Assembly (NCBI GenBank): GCA_030247885.1
Contig: JAPDRO010000003.1
Coordinates: forward strand, 434,001 to 498,000
DNA from: Taxawa tesnikishii (nom. ined.)
Lineage: Eukaryota; Ascomycota; Dothideomycetes; Dothideales
Direction of reading: 5' to 3'
Length of the DNA stretch: 64,000 bases
Shown here: piece after piece, positions 14,048 through 25,777 of the stretch
Layout: each line of letters starts with the position of its first letter
How positions within the stretch are numbered: the first letter of the stretch is position 1
Translations under genes and position numbers: made by a program
Notes under the pieces: model-generated
Database searches by the model: none
The model's input: only the letters and a program-made list of their open reading frames with translations
Told to the model about the DNA's origin: nothing

Positions 14048-15982
14048 CTATATCAGCGCCCTCACCATCGCCCTTGGGTAGTCTTTCCAACCCATTGACC
14101 TCTTCTCGTGCGCTTCCTCCGCAAGCTCATCAACGTCCGACCTCAAGCCAGTGAGCAAATCCATATCTTGGGCACGGACGAACAATTTCCAGTCTCGGGT
14201 GTAGAGCTTCCAGCCGAGGTAAAGGGCGATGATGATAGGGGCGGCAAGGTAAGCCTGGAAGAATGCCGCGGCGTCGGGGATCCGCCGATGGGCTGTTGGA
14301 ATGTCAGTGACCGTACTTTGTTGTCCGTTCGAGGGGAAGAGGTTGGGAGGAAGAGTGGTGCAGACGAGGACTTACGAAAAGAGCAACGTAGAACTGCGCA
14401 ATCAAACAGAGGATGTTGAGCGCCAGACCGAAGTAGCTACCCCAGACGCCAAAGCTGGCCTTGTATGGCAGCTCGTCCAGAGAATGACCCTGCGCCTTCC
14501 AGCCGGCACGGAAGCGGATGTGCGAGAGACAGATACTGCCCCAGATGAAGAAGTTCGCGAGTCCACTCAATGCGAGCAGCCAGTTGAAGAAGTCGGCGCC
14601 AGCAGTAGCCTCGTTGACGAAAGCGAGAAGGCCGAACGCGATCTGGAGCAGAACGCACCAGATGGGACGACCGTGTTTGTCCACGTAGGCGAGGAACTTG
14701 GGGCCCATACCACGCGCTGCGAGCGCCTGCATCGTACGCGTGCTGCCAAAGGTGCAGGAGTTGGCGACACTGATGACCGAAATGGTGATAACAGCGTTGA
14801 ATACGGAGGGCAGACCTTTAATACCTGCAAGCTCAATGGCAAGCACGAAGGGCGAGGCCTTGGTATTAGCGCCGGAGGAGTTGAGCAGGACGTCTGAGTC
14901 GGAGGGCACGACGAGGCCAAGGATGAACAGGCCGAGCACGTAGAAGAAGCTGATGCGCCAGAACACCTGCTTCGTCGCTTGAGGGATGGATTTGCGTGGG
15001 TTGGCAGCTTCAGCGGCGCAGAGACCGGTTAATTCGGTGCCACCGAAGGCGAAGGAGGCGGTGACAAAGACTGAGCAGAAGCCCTTGAATCCGTTCCTAA
15101 AGGCACCTGGCTGGTGCCAGTAATGAGCTCCGATGTAGCCGCGGGGATCGGTCGGTACTCCACCGCAATCAATGATGATTCCGAGGATGATGAAGCCTGT
15201 GCAAGCCAGGATCTTGATGATGGAAAGAACAAACTCGACTATATAACCAATTAGCGAGGGCTCACGGACTCCAGGTCGTATCGTGTTTTACCTTCACCAT
15301 AACCTCGTACGCCGAAGATTTGAATGGCAGAGAGCACGACCAAGAACACGGCAATCCAAACACCAATATTAATGTCGGAACGCCAAAAGTCGATCGTGAT
15401 ACCGGCTGCAGTGATTTCGAATGGTAGGATAGTAAGCCAATTGATGGCATAATCCCATCCAACAGCGAAACCCCTGAACATCGTCAGCAAAGAACGGGAT
15501 GGGAGCTCTGTGAGACGTACCAAGACTCATCGAGGAAGCGGCAGGCGTAGGTGAAGAAAGCACCGTTGACAGGGTAAAGCACAGCCAGTTCGCCTAAAGC
15601 TTGGACAGTGACGAGTAACATGCAACCGATGATGATGAAACAGATGACCTAGAACGATAGTCAGCGTGGCCTCTGCAAGCGCAATCGTGCTACGTACTAA
15701 ACTGCCAGGGCCGCCGTTGTGAAGAGCACCGCCAGATCCGACGAACAGACCAGCACCGATGGCACCACCCTGATAGTATGTTAGTCATCTCAGCAGCGGA
15801 TCATGGTGGTAGAACCGTACGATAGCAATCATCTGCATGTGTCTGCCTTTGAGAGAACGGCTGAGGGCCTGCTGCTGGCCTGGTTGAATATCGTGAGCTT
15901 GGCCATGCTCGACGTCTGGAGAGGTAGATTCCTTCGATCCGCCGTATTCTGGGAGGTTCTTTTCCCCAGTATACTCCGCCAT
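14048..15982 (-). CDS. Amino-acid permease, AAT (yeast amino-acid transporter) family
   Basis: Plasma-membrane proton-coupled amino-acid uptake system. Exons are 15982-15821, 15769-15698, 15648-15521, 15473-15292, 15238-14376 and 14292-14048, with introns of 47-83 bp. The model gives about 550 residues and 12 hydrophobic segments. Family landmarks are MIAIGGAIGAGLFVGSG in the first helix, GELAVLYPVNGAFF in the third, AFGGTELTG in the sixth, and the C-terminal FVRAQDMDLLTG. In the last exon a G4 run at 14276-14279 needs one more base: the expected PIGGSPDAAAFFQAYL is in frame on both sides, and the conserved sequence leaves no room for an intron. Substrate specificity is not readable. Three GATAAG sites lie upstream, which would fit nitrogen control by an AreA-type GATA factor. 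The ATG at 15982 is the first in frame (MAEYTGEK). Confidence 0.92.
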
Positions 15983-17467
15983 GTTGTGCAAGGAGCCGAT
16001 GGTCAGAAGTTGGCAAGAGAGGGTTGCTGCTCAAGCATCTGTCGGCGGGAGAGGGACGCGGCGAATATAAGCAATCAAGCTCCCAAGGCTCGAATACTGC
16101 AGGCCCAGCCGGACAAAAACGGGGAGGGTCACTGCAGATAAGCAGTCGAAAGATCTTTGCGTGATGCGACGTCTCGAGGTACCCTAAGCCGTGTTTGGAC
16201 AGAGACGCCAAAGATTGAGGGGTGCTTCACAGGAGCTGGTTGCTGGTGAACTTGTGGCGGCGTTTGTCTCCAACAAGCAGCTCGATAAGCATGCGGCTGT
16301 GGATTGGGTGTATGCAAGCACAAAGGGTCTGAGCTCTCTTGACCGCGTTCCAGAAGCATGCCATATCGAGTAGGATGTCGGCTATCCCGTCTGTGCAGGG
16401 GTGAGTCGCATGGTCGTTCATCTCGCATTCGCTTGCTCATCTTTGCCAATCAGCAGGGCGTGGTTTGAAGGGCTCAGTTTCTACGAGATATGCTCCACAC
16501 CAATGGTTCGGGTACGGGATATACCAGCGCCCGAACACCAACGTCGCTGCACATCAGGTTGCATCGGTACAGGGCCGTGGGGGCGGGACATGAGAGTCGC
16601 GTCCCTCACACGCTCCACCAATCAGAGGACGCGATAAGGACTATCCTTTGTCGAAGGCGAGATGACACCCTTCATCTATCCAGAATGGGGATCGCGCAAA
16701 AAGGAGGTATCACTCAAAAACAGGTGGTCAGATGATACATGTCTTCAGGTCTCTTCCTGGGATGTTGGTCTCTATGAATAGCGACACGAGACACGCAAGT
16801 TGAGGCTGTGAAAGGAGAAGAGAAAACTCGAGTAGTACTCACAACATCCACCCCGGCGTGGAAGGCCTGAACGGCGTCTGCGTAGCTCGTCGTACTGCAT
16901 GGCTCTTCTCTTCACCCACGTTCGGGGTGTCCGAGCATGTGCAACTCTCCGGTATAGAGCCGTATCATGGTCTCTGCCGGGGGCGTCGCGTTCCTGAACT
17001 CGTCAACAACACAAGAGCCGGGCTACCTTCGAGGCCTGAGTATCTGTACAGACATGATAGAAAGTTCGAAGTCAAGAACAGCGTCAGTCTTGAGTCTTGA
17101 GGACAAGCTTCCTTCTTGTAGGCTTGACTCACCTTGACATCCCGTCAACTGCAGGGCGCTGGTCTTGGCCTTGGCCGCCGAATCTTCGGCGCGAGCGGAC
17201 CCCGACTCATGTCCTGTATACATGTACTCAGTTGGGAACTACCATTTTGCCTCACTGGAAGGATTTTACCATCCCCCATAATATCATGTGCCTGGAATGT
17301 TTCTTCGCGCCTGTTCTTTACCACTCTTACTAACGTGGTGCATGTAATTGCGTATACAGCCTCCTTTGTTCACTGTCTCTTGTCGTTCAACTGGAACCTT
17401 CACAAGCTACAGGAGGTATTTAGTGTATCCATCGTCATTTCTTTGATTGCGAGCTTTGCTGTCCTGC
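15983..17467. other. Long intergenic region upstream of the permease
   Basis: About 1.5 kb with no supported gene. It holds the permease promoter, with GATAAG hexamers at 16137-16142, 16284-16289 and 16633-16638, and the 3' region of the ceramide glucosyltransferase gene. Short frames here have no recognisable domain. Confidence 0.5.
16137..16638 (+). promoter_or_regulatory. Three GATAAG sites, candidate AreA/GATA-factor sites
   Basis: GATAAG at 16137-16142, 16284-16289 and 16633-16638, which is 155, 302 and 651 bp upstream of the permease ATG. HGATAR sites are the known target of fungal nitrogen-control GATA factors. Three perfect hexamers in 650 bp are more than expected on one strand, but binding is an inference. 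Confidence 0.4.
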
Positions 17468-19213
17468 TTAGTCTATCCTCGCTTTCCCTGGCAAAGACGC
17501 AATACCATGCTCCTCGGCCACATTACATCCATTCATAATCGCAGCATCTCTCTGTGGTTCTGTCGACGCTGATCCTTTTATCTCATGCACCTTCATGTCC
17601 ATACCCACCCAAAATCGTTTCCCGCGCCAATTAACCGTAACACCGCCATAGACAGCCCAAGCCCAGATGGGAAACGCAAGCACCTCACGACCAAGCCAGG
17701 CAAGAAACCACGCGCCGAAAGATCGCCTTCGACCAAGTCTCGGGCGACGCGCAAAAGCCGGCGTGTTCTCATCGATCTCGATCGAGGCACCCGAGTGCAA
17801 CTTCAGGTAAAGCGTCCAGTCCATGATGGCCCAGAGCGCGACGCTGGTGAACCAGAACACGGCAAATGCGATCCAAGTCTGTGGCATTCCCAGGTTGTTT
17901 GCAAGGAACGGTAAAGTGGTAACGGCAAAAGCGCCATAAAGCGAGCATAGAAAGCTTTCAGTTCCCGGCTCAACGAGCGTGGCGAGCGTGACTGTAAATT
18001 TGCGTACACGCAGCCAGCGGATGCGGCGCGCGACGTACTCGGCCACGCTCATGCCGGCCATGGGCTGAATGGCCAGGTCGCCAAAAACCATTGCATGCTT
18101 GCCCCATTTCTCAGAGTTGGGCGCGCGCTCAGGGGGTACCTTGCCTTTCCAGAGAAGGTCACCGATCAAGTGGTCCTCGCAGATGTTGGAGGAGAAGTAG
18201 TCAATGCCATGACCAGAGGTTAGGCTGTCTAGGTGTGATTTGCGGAACATGGTCGATTTTCCTACAATACAGGGCGCGATTAGTACCGTGTTGATGGCTG
18301 TGTAGAATTTGGCGTGAGATGAGGACATAAAGAGCTCCTCTAACCGACCACCGCCGTCATTCCATATGGTGAATGAAGAAGACGATTTTCGTGAGCGCAG
18401 CGATTGCGTAGCAGTGCTGGTGCTCATGACGTCCAGCTCCGGCATAGAATCCTGCCCTTCCTGCCTCAACAAGGCCTGGGCAGCTGCTTCAGGCACGGGC
18501 GTGCCCGCCACGTCCACAACGAGCGGCAGTAGGTGCACGAATTTGTTCTTGATTCCCCGCGGCGGCCTTCGAGTGTGTCTACCATCCGCCCACAGGCGCC
18601 TTTAGCGACCCACACGTTGCAGTCCAGGATCCAGACAATATCCCCCTTGGCCTCTCGGTAAGCACGGCTCATGTTGCGGATCTTCGGATTCGGGCCAAGC
18701 TCATCCTTATGCTCTTGCAAGACAGGGTCTTCATCTTCGATCAGAAGACGTACGTCAAAGTCTGGGAAGTCCTCGAGCAATTTTCGCAGAACAGGAACGG
18801 CGGGGTCGTTGAGATCGGAGACACAGAAACGGATCTGGAGCTTGTCTTTGGGATAGGTCTGGTGAAAGGTCGCAGCTAGGCATTGATACAGAGAGGGCTC
18901 AAGGCCCTTGACTGGGCGGACGATGGTCACGATAGGACTCGAGGAGGATTCGGCGGATGATGGAGGCTGTGGAGAGGAGTAATGGCGCCATCTGTTCATA
19001 TGGCTATCAGGGATATGCTGTAGGGTTGTAGTGTTTCTGTACGTACAGTTGAATGTACCCAGTCGCGCACACAACAACTACGGCGACGTACCAGATGAGG
19101 CAGATGGTCGCGGCAGTGAGCGCGATCATCGAGGGATTTCGGACATTGCTGGACTCGACATAAGACTCTCTCCCATGCCAGGAAGTCTCTGCGGCCACAG
19201 CGGCGGGCAGCAT
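17468..19213 (-). CDS. Ceramide glucosyltransferase (GT21)
   Basis: Transfers glucose from UDP-glucose to ceramide to make glucosylceramide in the Golgi/ER. Exons 19213-19047 and 18991-17468 are joined through a 55-bp intron; the corrected model has 563 residues. An N-terminal signal-anchor ([22 protein letters not shown]) precedes the GT domain. Visible motifs are [17 protein letters not shown], the first acidic site around [22 protein letters not shown], the [15 protein letters not shown] block and the (Q/R)xxRW motif RRIRW. C-terminal hydrophobic segments follow. The frame needs one extra base in the C4 run 18555-18558 (minus-strand G4), between MVDTLEG and KNKFVHLLP. Both flanks are conserved and there is no GT donor nearby, so a sequence error is likelier than an intron. 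Confidence 0.92.
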
Positions 19214-19460
19214 GCGCTTGGGTGAGGGTTGTTTGTGTCAAGATCGGTTCAAGTAGCGGAAAATAAACAGTGACACGCGCCGTGTGATGGTCGAAGTTCA
19301 AAAAGTCGAAATGACGCAGCGGGGACGTTTTCTATATCTGAATACCATCACCGCCACCCCTTTTCAGTTTGCTAACACCCAAGATATTTGAGGTTCGGCA
19401 ACAGAGCAGCAATGAGGCATAGGGGCCTAGCTAATTACAGCATGTTCCATACAGGCCCAT

Positions 19461-20415
19461 TCAAGCTCCATTCGTGCCGTTGGTGGCCGATGCCCCTTGT
19501 ACGTCTTTCCCGTCATGTTTCGCTGCATACGCCTTCTCCCAGAACTCCTTGCTCTCATTCGCAATCCACCTTTGGCTGTCGTTGACATGCTCTGGTGGAG
19601 GTCTGAAGTACAACTGATCCAGACTTATCTCCACCGCTTGGCCCGTCATCTGGTCGTCGCCCATGAATGTGTCGTACACCTTCAGCACCGTCGACATGGG
19701 CGTGATATGCTCTTTAGGCCATAAATCCACCAACCCTGGAGGAGCGAGCCCGGTTGGGACAAATCCAGGACAAAAGCAGTTCACCGTTATCGACTCTTGC
19801 AGGAATTTGTTTCCGCAACCGCGGACCAGGCCTATGATACCAGCCTTAGCTGCGCCATACTGAGGGTTGGTCTCCATGCCACTGGTCCAAGTCAGCCTTG
19901 TGCTCCCTTGTTTCTTCTCCGTCCCGCACGGAAGGATCAGTGTAGGATAGGACTCACAAGAACCCTGCTGCCGAGGATGTAATTACGACCTTGCCGCCCT
20001 TTTTCGCGTTCTTCCGCGCGTAGTACTTGAACAACCATATGCCCTGGATCACAGCATCCAGATCTACTTGCATCGTCTTAAGGTTCAGTGGCTTCGGGAT
20101 GCCGTTCTCATCCAGGTCCTCATTCTCCTGATACAGACTTTGACGGTCTGCAATACCGGCGTTTGCAGCAAGGAAGTCCAGGCGGTTGCCTCCCCATTCA
20201 AACACCTCGGAAAAGAGCGCCGCCTGCTGCTCGTAGGATGACACGTCTGTTTGCTTGAATATGGTATCCTCGCCCAGCTCACTGCTTAGCCGCTTTCCTT
20301 CTTGTGCGTTGACGTCCGCCATTCCGACTTTCCACCCTTTGGACAGCAGATGCTTCGTCAAAGCTAGGCCCATGCCTGACGCCGCTCCAGTAATGATAGC
20401 TACCGGCTTCGACAT
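19461..20415 (-). CDS. Short-chain dehydrogenase, 15-hydroxyprostaglandin-dehydrogenase-like
   Basis: Exons 20415-19958 and 19881-19461 (76-bp intron, TTC-TT|T junction) give 292 residues. The glycine motif is TGAASGMGLAL at the very N-terminus, followed by ADV at the end of beta-2 (NAD preference is likely from the acidic residue). The NAG motif is in LAANAGIAD, the catalytic serine in VVITSSAAGFF and YxxxK in YGAAKAG. This arrangement is typical of fungal proteins annotated as NAD-dependent 15-hydroxyprostaglandin dehydrogenase, whose real substrates are mostly unknown. It begins about 510 bp from the 3' end of the rhamnogalacturonan lyase gene and points away from it, so membership in the pectin group is possible but not shown. 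Confidence 0.88.
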
Positions 20416-20927
20416 GGCGACGGCAGAGAGAAGGTAGGTTGTGTGTTTGTTTTTGTTGATTCAGGTCTTCTGCTATCGAGTATCTCGTCGAGTGGTGAAG
20501 ATGCAAAACACATTTCAACTTCCCCGAAGCAGGGCACGCTGTTCTATAACTATGTTTACATATTTGCCCCACTCTGCATATGGAGTGGAGAACCCCCATG
20601 CCAATTTTTGGGGGTTGGAGAACTCCCGAAGCGAAGGGTGGGGAAAGGGTTTCGGGTGCTCCGTACCCTCGAACACAAACGAGCTGGTTTCTACTGCGCT
20701 GTTCTACTAAGTAACCCGAAACCGATAGTCCAGGTGAAGCGTCAACGAAGCTCGAGTGAAGCTACAATGATGCTTCAATGGAACTAGAGCGAGACTGAAG
20801 TGAAATTGAAGTGAAGCTCAAGTGGAGTACACTGATTGCTGCCATTCGATAGTTTGCGGTTCGATGATTCTACCAAGCCCTCCTGCTTTGCTATACATCT
20901 TGTCCGCGCTTCTACTGGACGCCAGGC
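20416..20927. other. Intergenic region with dispersed repeat copy B
   Basis: About 510 bp between the SDR start and the lyase stop. It holds the SDR promoter and the longest copy of the GTGAAGCT-type repeat (20731-20827). No gene was seen. Confidence 0.55.
20731..20827 (+). repeat. Dispersed GTGAAGCT-type degenerate repeat, copy B
   Basis: A run of degenerate units of roughly 11 bp, including AGGTGAAGC, CGAGTGAAGCT, GAAGTGAAATT, GAAGTGAAGCT and CAAGTGGAG. It shares 13 identical bases with copy A, 14 with copy C (GAAGCTCAAGTGGA, 20813-20826) and 21 of 26 bases with copy E. Confidence 0.65.
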
Positions 20928-23264
20928 TTAGCTGACCTCCAAGCGTAGGGCATCATATTGGACGTATACTGGTCGAGGCAGCAGTGCGCTCTCATAATCC
21001 GTCGCGTTAGCCGGCAGGCTGAGAATCATCTCGTTCACACCTTCTGCGAGCATTGCAGCATCAAACACGAACTTGTGCGCCAGGTTGTAGCATATGACCG
21101 CCGAGCGTACCCCGCACGAGCTGCTCTGGTTCCATGGAATGATCCAAGGCTCCAGTTCATTGCCATTGACAACGACAGTGTACGGCAAATTGTTGTATTC
21201 TTGAGTCGCATTCCACACGTCGGTATTGCCTGCTGCGGTCTTTGCACCAGCCAGCTGCACCGTGAGCGTAGCCTGCTGCTTGCCACGGAGCTGGTGCTTG
21301 GTGGTGTTGAACAGGACAGTCCAGTTATTGACGTTCTCATAGTACTCCTCTGTACGAATCGAGTCTGCAAACCCGCCAAAGACGGACCAGTGCACATAGT
21401 TGAGCGCCTCGCTCTCCTTGTCCTCACCTACACGGAAAGTCACGCCCTCCGGGAAGCCGGTCGGGAAGTCGTAGACGGCCCAGTAGATGCGGTATTGTGG
21501 CGGATGCAGGGGATGAGTGGGATCGAGCTGGTATCCGTGCTTGTATTCGCCACTACTCTTGTCTGGCGTTCCAATTTGCCAGAGCTCCGTCCCGGCGGAC
21601 TCTTCGCGCCACTCGACTCTTGTGGTCTTCTGCTCTATGCTCTTACTGACAACGACGCCATCCTGGATGTATTGCCCCCAGATTCCATCCGCGTAGACGG
21701 TCAGGCGGTACTGCAGAACGTCGTCAGTGGTGTACCAAAGAGAGGATACTTTGATCACATACGGTTCCTTCCTTTACCATCGGGATCTCAACCTCGCCGG
21801 TTTTGACATTAACGTCGGCCCAGTACTGGTAGGCTTTTGTGTCGAGAACGTTGTCCTGGTAATCGACGCCGTTCTGCGAAAGGATCGCGACAGGACGCTT
21901 TGCGCCGTGAGGAAGGTCGATCTTGGCTTTCCACGTGGTCCTGTTGGCAGTCGTCACGTATCCTGGCACATGGGTGGCGATGGAGTCGTAGAAATTCGCA
22001 TTCCATGTCGGGGACGCGTACTGCTCGGCATCGCTGCGCAGGTCGGCCAAGGACGCCGAATGAGCGCCCTTGTTAAAGTGAAAGTACTGTGGCCCGAATG
22101 TGCGGTCGAACCCATACGTCACGTTCGGCACGTTGTCTCCGTGGTGGTTCGATGCTTCACATGGTCAGTTCGCGCTCATCCATCCTCTTAGCGGAAGTCC
22201 ACTTACAGATGTAGTTGTACACAATTCCGTCGACAGTCAAGTCGGAATGCGTCGGTCCTCCGAAGTAGGTGTCGCGCGTGTTCATCACCAACCAGGCGCC
22301 GAACGTCGAGTTGTCCCTGCTGGTTGTCCCGTCGCTGAAGACGCCGTGTACCGTGTGATCTCTCCACGCATCCGAGAAAGTGTATTTAGTGAAGTAGTCT
22401 GCGAACTCCTCGGTGTACGGCACAGAGTAGTTCCCGATGTACCACGTCGCATCCTGGACAGTCTGGCTGTACTTCAGCGTGTCGGAAGATGGCAGAGGCG
22501 CATAGATCCTGTGCGATTCGAGCATCAGTCAATCCGATCCAGATGTCAAACTCCGGCTAGTCGGACAGGTATAATGGAGAAATTTCAAGAGCTTACCGGT
22601 CGTTCGTCGACAAATGCGTCCACAGATTTCCCGTCGGCCTGAACAACGTCCTGAACTCCTGCAAATTCCTCAAGAATGGCGTCGTTTCATTATAATACGC
22701 CAGCCGGCTGAACGTATGCAGTCCTGTCTCCGTCTCGCGCAGGAACCAGTACTGCTCGAACAGCTGTCCCGTCGGCGTATACGTCTCCCTCATCAGCACA
22801 CCGCCGTACGCCACACCCTCTCTGTCGACACCCTTGAAGAGTTCGAACGTCGGCGCGAGACTGCCTGCTTGGTAGCTTCCCGAGCTGGAGGCGTATGGAG
22901 ACGAGCTGCCGGGCACGCAATAGCAGTCAAGGGACAGGATGCCATTCTGACCGGCTGCATTGCCGCCGGGGGTCATAACATTAAACTCTTGGGCCCCGAG
23001 AAGGTTCTGACCATCCAGAGCTAGGACGTCGCTGTCCACTGGTTAGATTGGCGGAGTGGAGGATAGAGAAAGGAAGGACGTGGGAGGGGTGATAGAGAGA
23101 AGGGCTTACATTACGCCGGTGATCTTGTTCATGGAGGCATAGAGCCGGTCGTTGGACAGTACGAGGGCAGATGCATCTTCAGTGGCATTGAGAACGGCAT
23201 GGACTGGCGTGCTGAGGACCAGTAGCACAAGTGACAGAGCTCGGTGTCCCCATCGAGCGAGCAT
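20928..23264 (-). CDS. Secreted rhamnogalacturonan lyase (PL4, RglB type)
   Basis: Cleaves rhamnogalacturonan-I backbones by beta-elimination outside the cell, leaving a 4,5-unsaturated galacturonosyl end. Exons are 23264-23110, 23031-22597, 22508-22207, 22151-21763 and 21710-20928 (introns 78, 88, 55 and 52 bp), giving 687 residues. The signal peptide is at residues 1-23 (RALSLVLLVLSTPVHA core). The family sequence SNHHGDNVPNVTYGFDRTFGPQYF, split by intron 3, is characteristic of the RglB-like group, which is longer than the ~530-residue RglA group. The C-terminal third is the beta-sandwich and carbohydrate-binding-like part, with several N-glycosylation sequons. The frame change near 21760 is fully explained by the last intron (GTATGTG to CTGCAG). 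A TATA-like TGTATATTA lies about 70 bp upstream. Its neighbours suggest a rhamnogalacturonan-use group. Confidence 0.92.
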
Positions 23265-23879
23265 AACGGGCAGTCTTATTGGCGAGAGTGCTTCACTGCT
23301 TGGAACTACAAATCTTGAAGGGAAAGTACCTTCTAATATACACCGAGCCTCGCAATATCTCCCACACTTGGACAGTTGATCCCCCATGTTCACATTTCTC
23401 CATGATTCTCGGCATCGCCTACCCCAGATTTTCTCCATGCTGTATCTCATGTTGTCCCGCACGGATGAGTGCGCCAAGACGAACGTCGGGTCAAAGTATA
23501 CACCGAACCCAGCTGCATGGAGCAATTCATCGACAAGTACGGATGCAGCCAAGACATGATCTTCAAAGGAATCTCCGCGTCACGCACGCGCTTGGGAGAA
23601 TAGGTGGAAGTCATGGCTATGTGAGGTGCAAGGCTAGTCGCATGAACCAGGAATGAATGTCATGTGCATGAAATACTTCCCATTTCCTCCAACGATTGGA
23701 AGCGAACGATCTAGTAAAAGGATCAGTGGAGGCGGAGTGGAGCTAAGACGATGCTTCCATCAGCGCTATACTCTGGGAGCTGACTTGGTATTCATTCATT
23801 GTCATCCAAGCGAACTGGAGCGGACCACAGCAAACGATTCTTCGCTTCCGTTCGGCGCCAACTATTCTGCATCATCGCT
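23265..23879. other. Intergenic region with dispersed repeat copy E
   Basis: About 615 bp between the lyase start and the stop of the MFS carrier gene. It contains a TATA-like element at 23334-23342 for the lyase and a short copy of the dispersed repeat at 23735-23760. No gene is supported. Confidence 0.55.
23735..23760 (+). repeat. Dispersed GTGAAGCT-type degenerate repeat, copy E
   Basis: GAGTGGAGCTAAGACGATGC followed by TTCCAT matches copy B (from 20754) at 21 of 26 positions by eye. It lies in the lyase promoter region. Confidence 0.5.
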
Positions 23880-25777
23880 CTAATACACGTAGCGGAAGTT
23901 GGGGTTCTCTCTGTCCGTCAAATCATCAAACGCGTGCACCAAGTGGTCGTCGTTCGCCTCCCTCACGCCCGCCTCAGCCAGGGCGTCTTTCTTCGCATTC
24001 TGTCTCTTCAAATACCATCTCAGGTAGATGATGATGAACGTAAGCAGAACGTAGCAGCCCATGTGTGTGGCGAAAGCGATGAAGTAGCGTGGCGCATCCG
24101 TACTGATGAACACTTGTGGTCCAATAGCGTTGCCCGTTGCCCAGGCGACAAAATTCATCGCGACGACAAAGGACTTCTTGGTCTGGCCAGCCACGTTACG
24201 GGAGAGCATGGACATCGAGAGGGTCTGGGCGGCCCAGAAGGACAATACGATGTAGTAGCTGAAGAGCAGACCACCCTTTGTGGCAGTGTTCTTGTTGACT
24301 ACGGTCATGAGGACGACGGTGCCGACGTATGAGCTGTGCAAATGGTTAGTCACCTTATCGAAGTTGTGGTCATGAGCGAAACGGTAGGAAGCAACTTACG
24401 GAATCACAAACAAACCCATGACAAGAAGGTTTTGTCCGGTTTTCTTGACGAGCCAGGTCGAGCATAGCAGGACGATAATGATGTACACGCCAAGCACCAT
24501 TGCCAGAAGCTGGGTCTGCAGGACCGTAAATTTGAAGCCCGTGATGACTATATTGGCGAACCCGCCAAGACCGCTGGTTGGGAGAGTTGTGCACAACGCG
24601 ATTGCCATATAGCACCATGTCTATAGTAAGCCACGTCAGCTGCTGCTCTTCCAAAGTCAAATGTACAGGGCGTCACAAAGCATACCTGAGGGTCGAGGAA
24701 AGCCTCCTTAGCCTGCTCGGGACGGAAGGTCTTGTTTTGGATACCGGTCTGGTTGCCTCGCACGCGCTCGACCATGAGGTGCTGGAAAAGGAATCAACAC
24801 AACGGAGTACATTGGAGAAGAAGTTTTACGCACCTTATCCTCCTCGGAGAAGCACTTGGCCCTCATTGGAGAGTCTGGCAGCCACCAGAGCACGAAAAGT
24901 CCCCAAAGGAAGCTGAAGCCTCCGTAACAGATGAAGATCGCCTGCCACGACTTCAATGGTCCACCAGGCTTGATCAGGGTAAAGCAGTACGCGAGTAGAC
25001 CGCCGACGATCTGCTGCCCTCCATTCATAAGGTACCAGTAGGTCACCGTCTGAGCTTGTTCCTCACGCTTGTACCACAGGGACGACAGGATCAGGAAGCT
25101 GGGTTGACAGACCGCCTCGAAGATACCGAGCAGGGTACGAACTGCAAGGATGCTGGAGAAGTTGTTACAGGCAGCGTGACAAGCAAGTGTAATCGACCAA
25201 AGGATGATGTTGAGACCAAGGTATTTTGCAATTGGGACGCGCTGAATAATCCAATTGGTGGGACTGGCAATGAGTTAGTCACTTGAGCATTGTGCAGGAC
25301 AACGGGGAGGTCCTACTACTCGACGATCAAGACAGCGATGTAGATACAGGTGGTCAACCAGGAGAACTACAGACGATCAGTTCCCACTTTCGCGATATAA
25401 GCGCGCGATCATCATACCTGCTGTCCGTGCAAATTGAGGTCTGTCCTGATGCCCATGATAGCAGCGAAACTCATGGTTCCCTTATCGAGAGCTTGGATGA
25501 AGTACGTGATGATCATGATAGCAAGGACCCTCCGGTCAATCATCTTCTTCAGCCTCTTGTTTTCCTCGGGGGTGATGTCGATGCGCGCCGCATTGGCGTA
25601 CTTTGCCAACTCTTTGTCGACACGGTCGTAGTTCATGTGGTCCTTGATCGTGTCGTCTGGCGATAAGACCCTCTCAATCTCGACATGGTCCGCCTTGCCC
25701 TTGTCGCTGGTGACGGGAGCAGGGGCGACTTCCACCTTCTCTGCGGTGTTCATGACAGGCTGCTGTGGGAAGGCCAT
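23880..25777 (-). CDS. MFS transporter, Dal5/allantoate-permease (ACS) family
   Basis: Six exons (25777-25418, 25366-25317, 25263-24834, 24781-24686, 24620-24400, 24333-23880) with introns of 51-66 bp give 536 residues without any frame correction. About 12 hydrophobic segments are visible. Landmarks are the cytosolic DRRVLAIMIITYFIQALDKG before and in the first helix, GIFEAVCQPSF in helix 4/5, and the WWLPDSPMRAKCFSEEDK loop. These belong to the anion:cation symporter family that carries allantoate, nicotinate, pantothenate and other organic anions across the plasma membrane. The specific substrate is unknown. Its position between a PL4 lyase and a divergent GH105 hydrolase suggests import of the acidic unsaturated rhamnogalacturonan disaccharide. 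The ATG at 25777 is the first in frame. Confidence 0.9.

Noticed and set aside
21711-21762. Apparent frameshift in the PL4 lyase
   Set aside because: It is a normal 52-bp intron (GTATGTG to CTGCAG) that joins EGT to YRLTVYADG in frame.
20958-21806. 282-codon plus-strand frame
   Set aside because: Lies antisense to the last exon of the PL4 lyase, whose product is strongly conserved; it also crosses the lyase intron.
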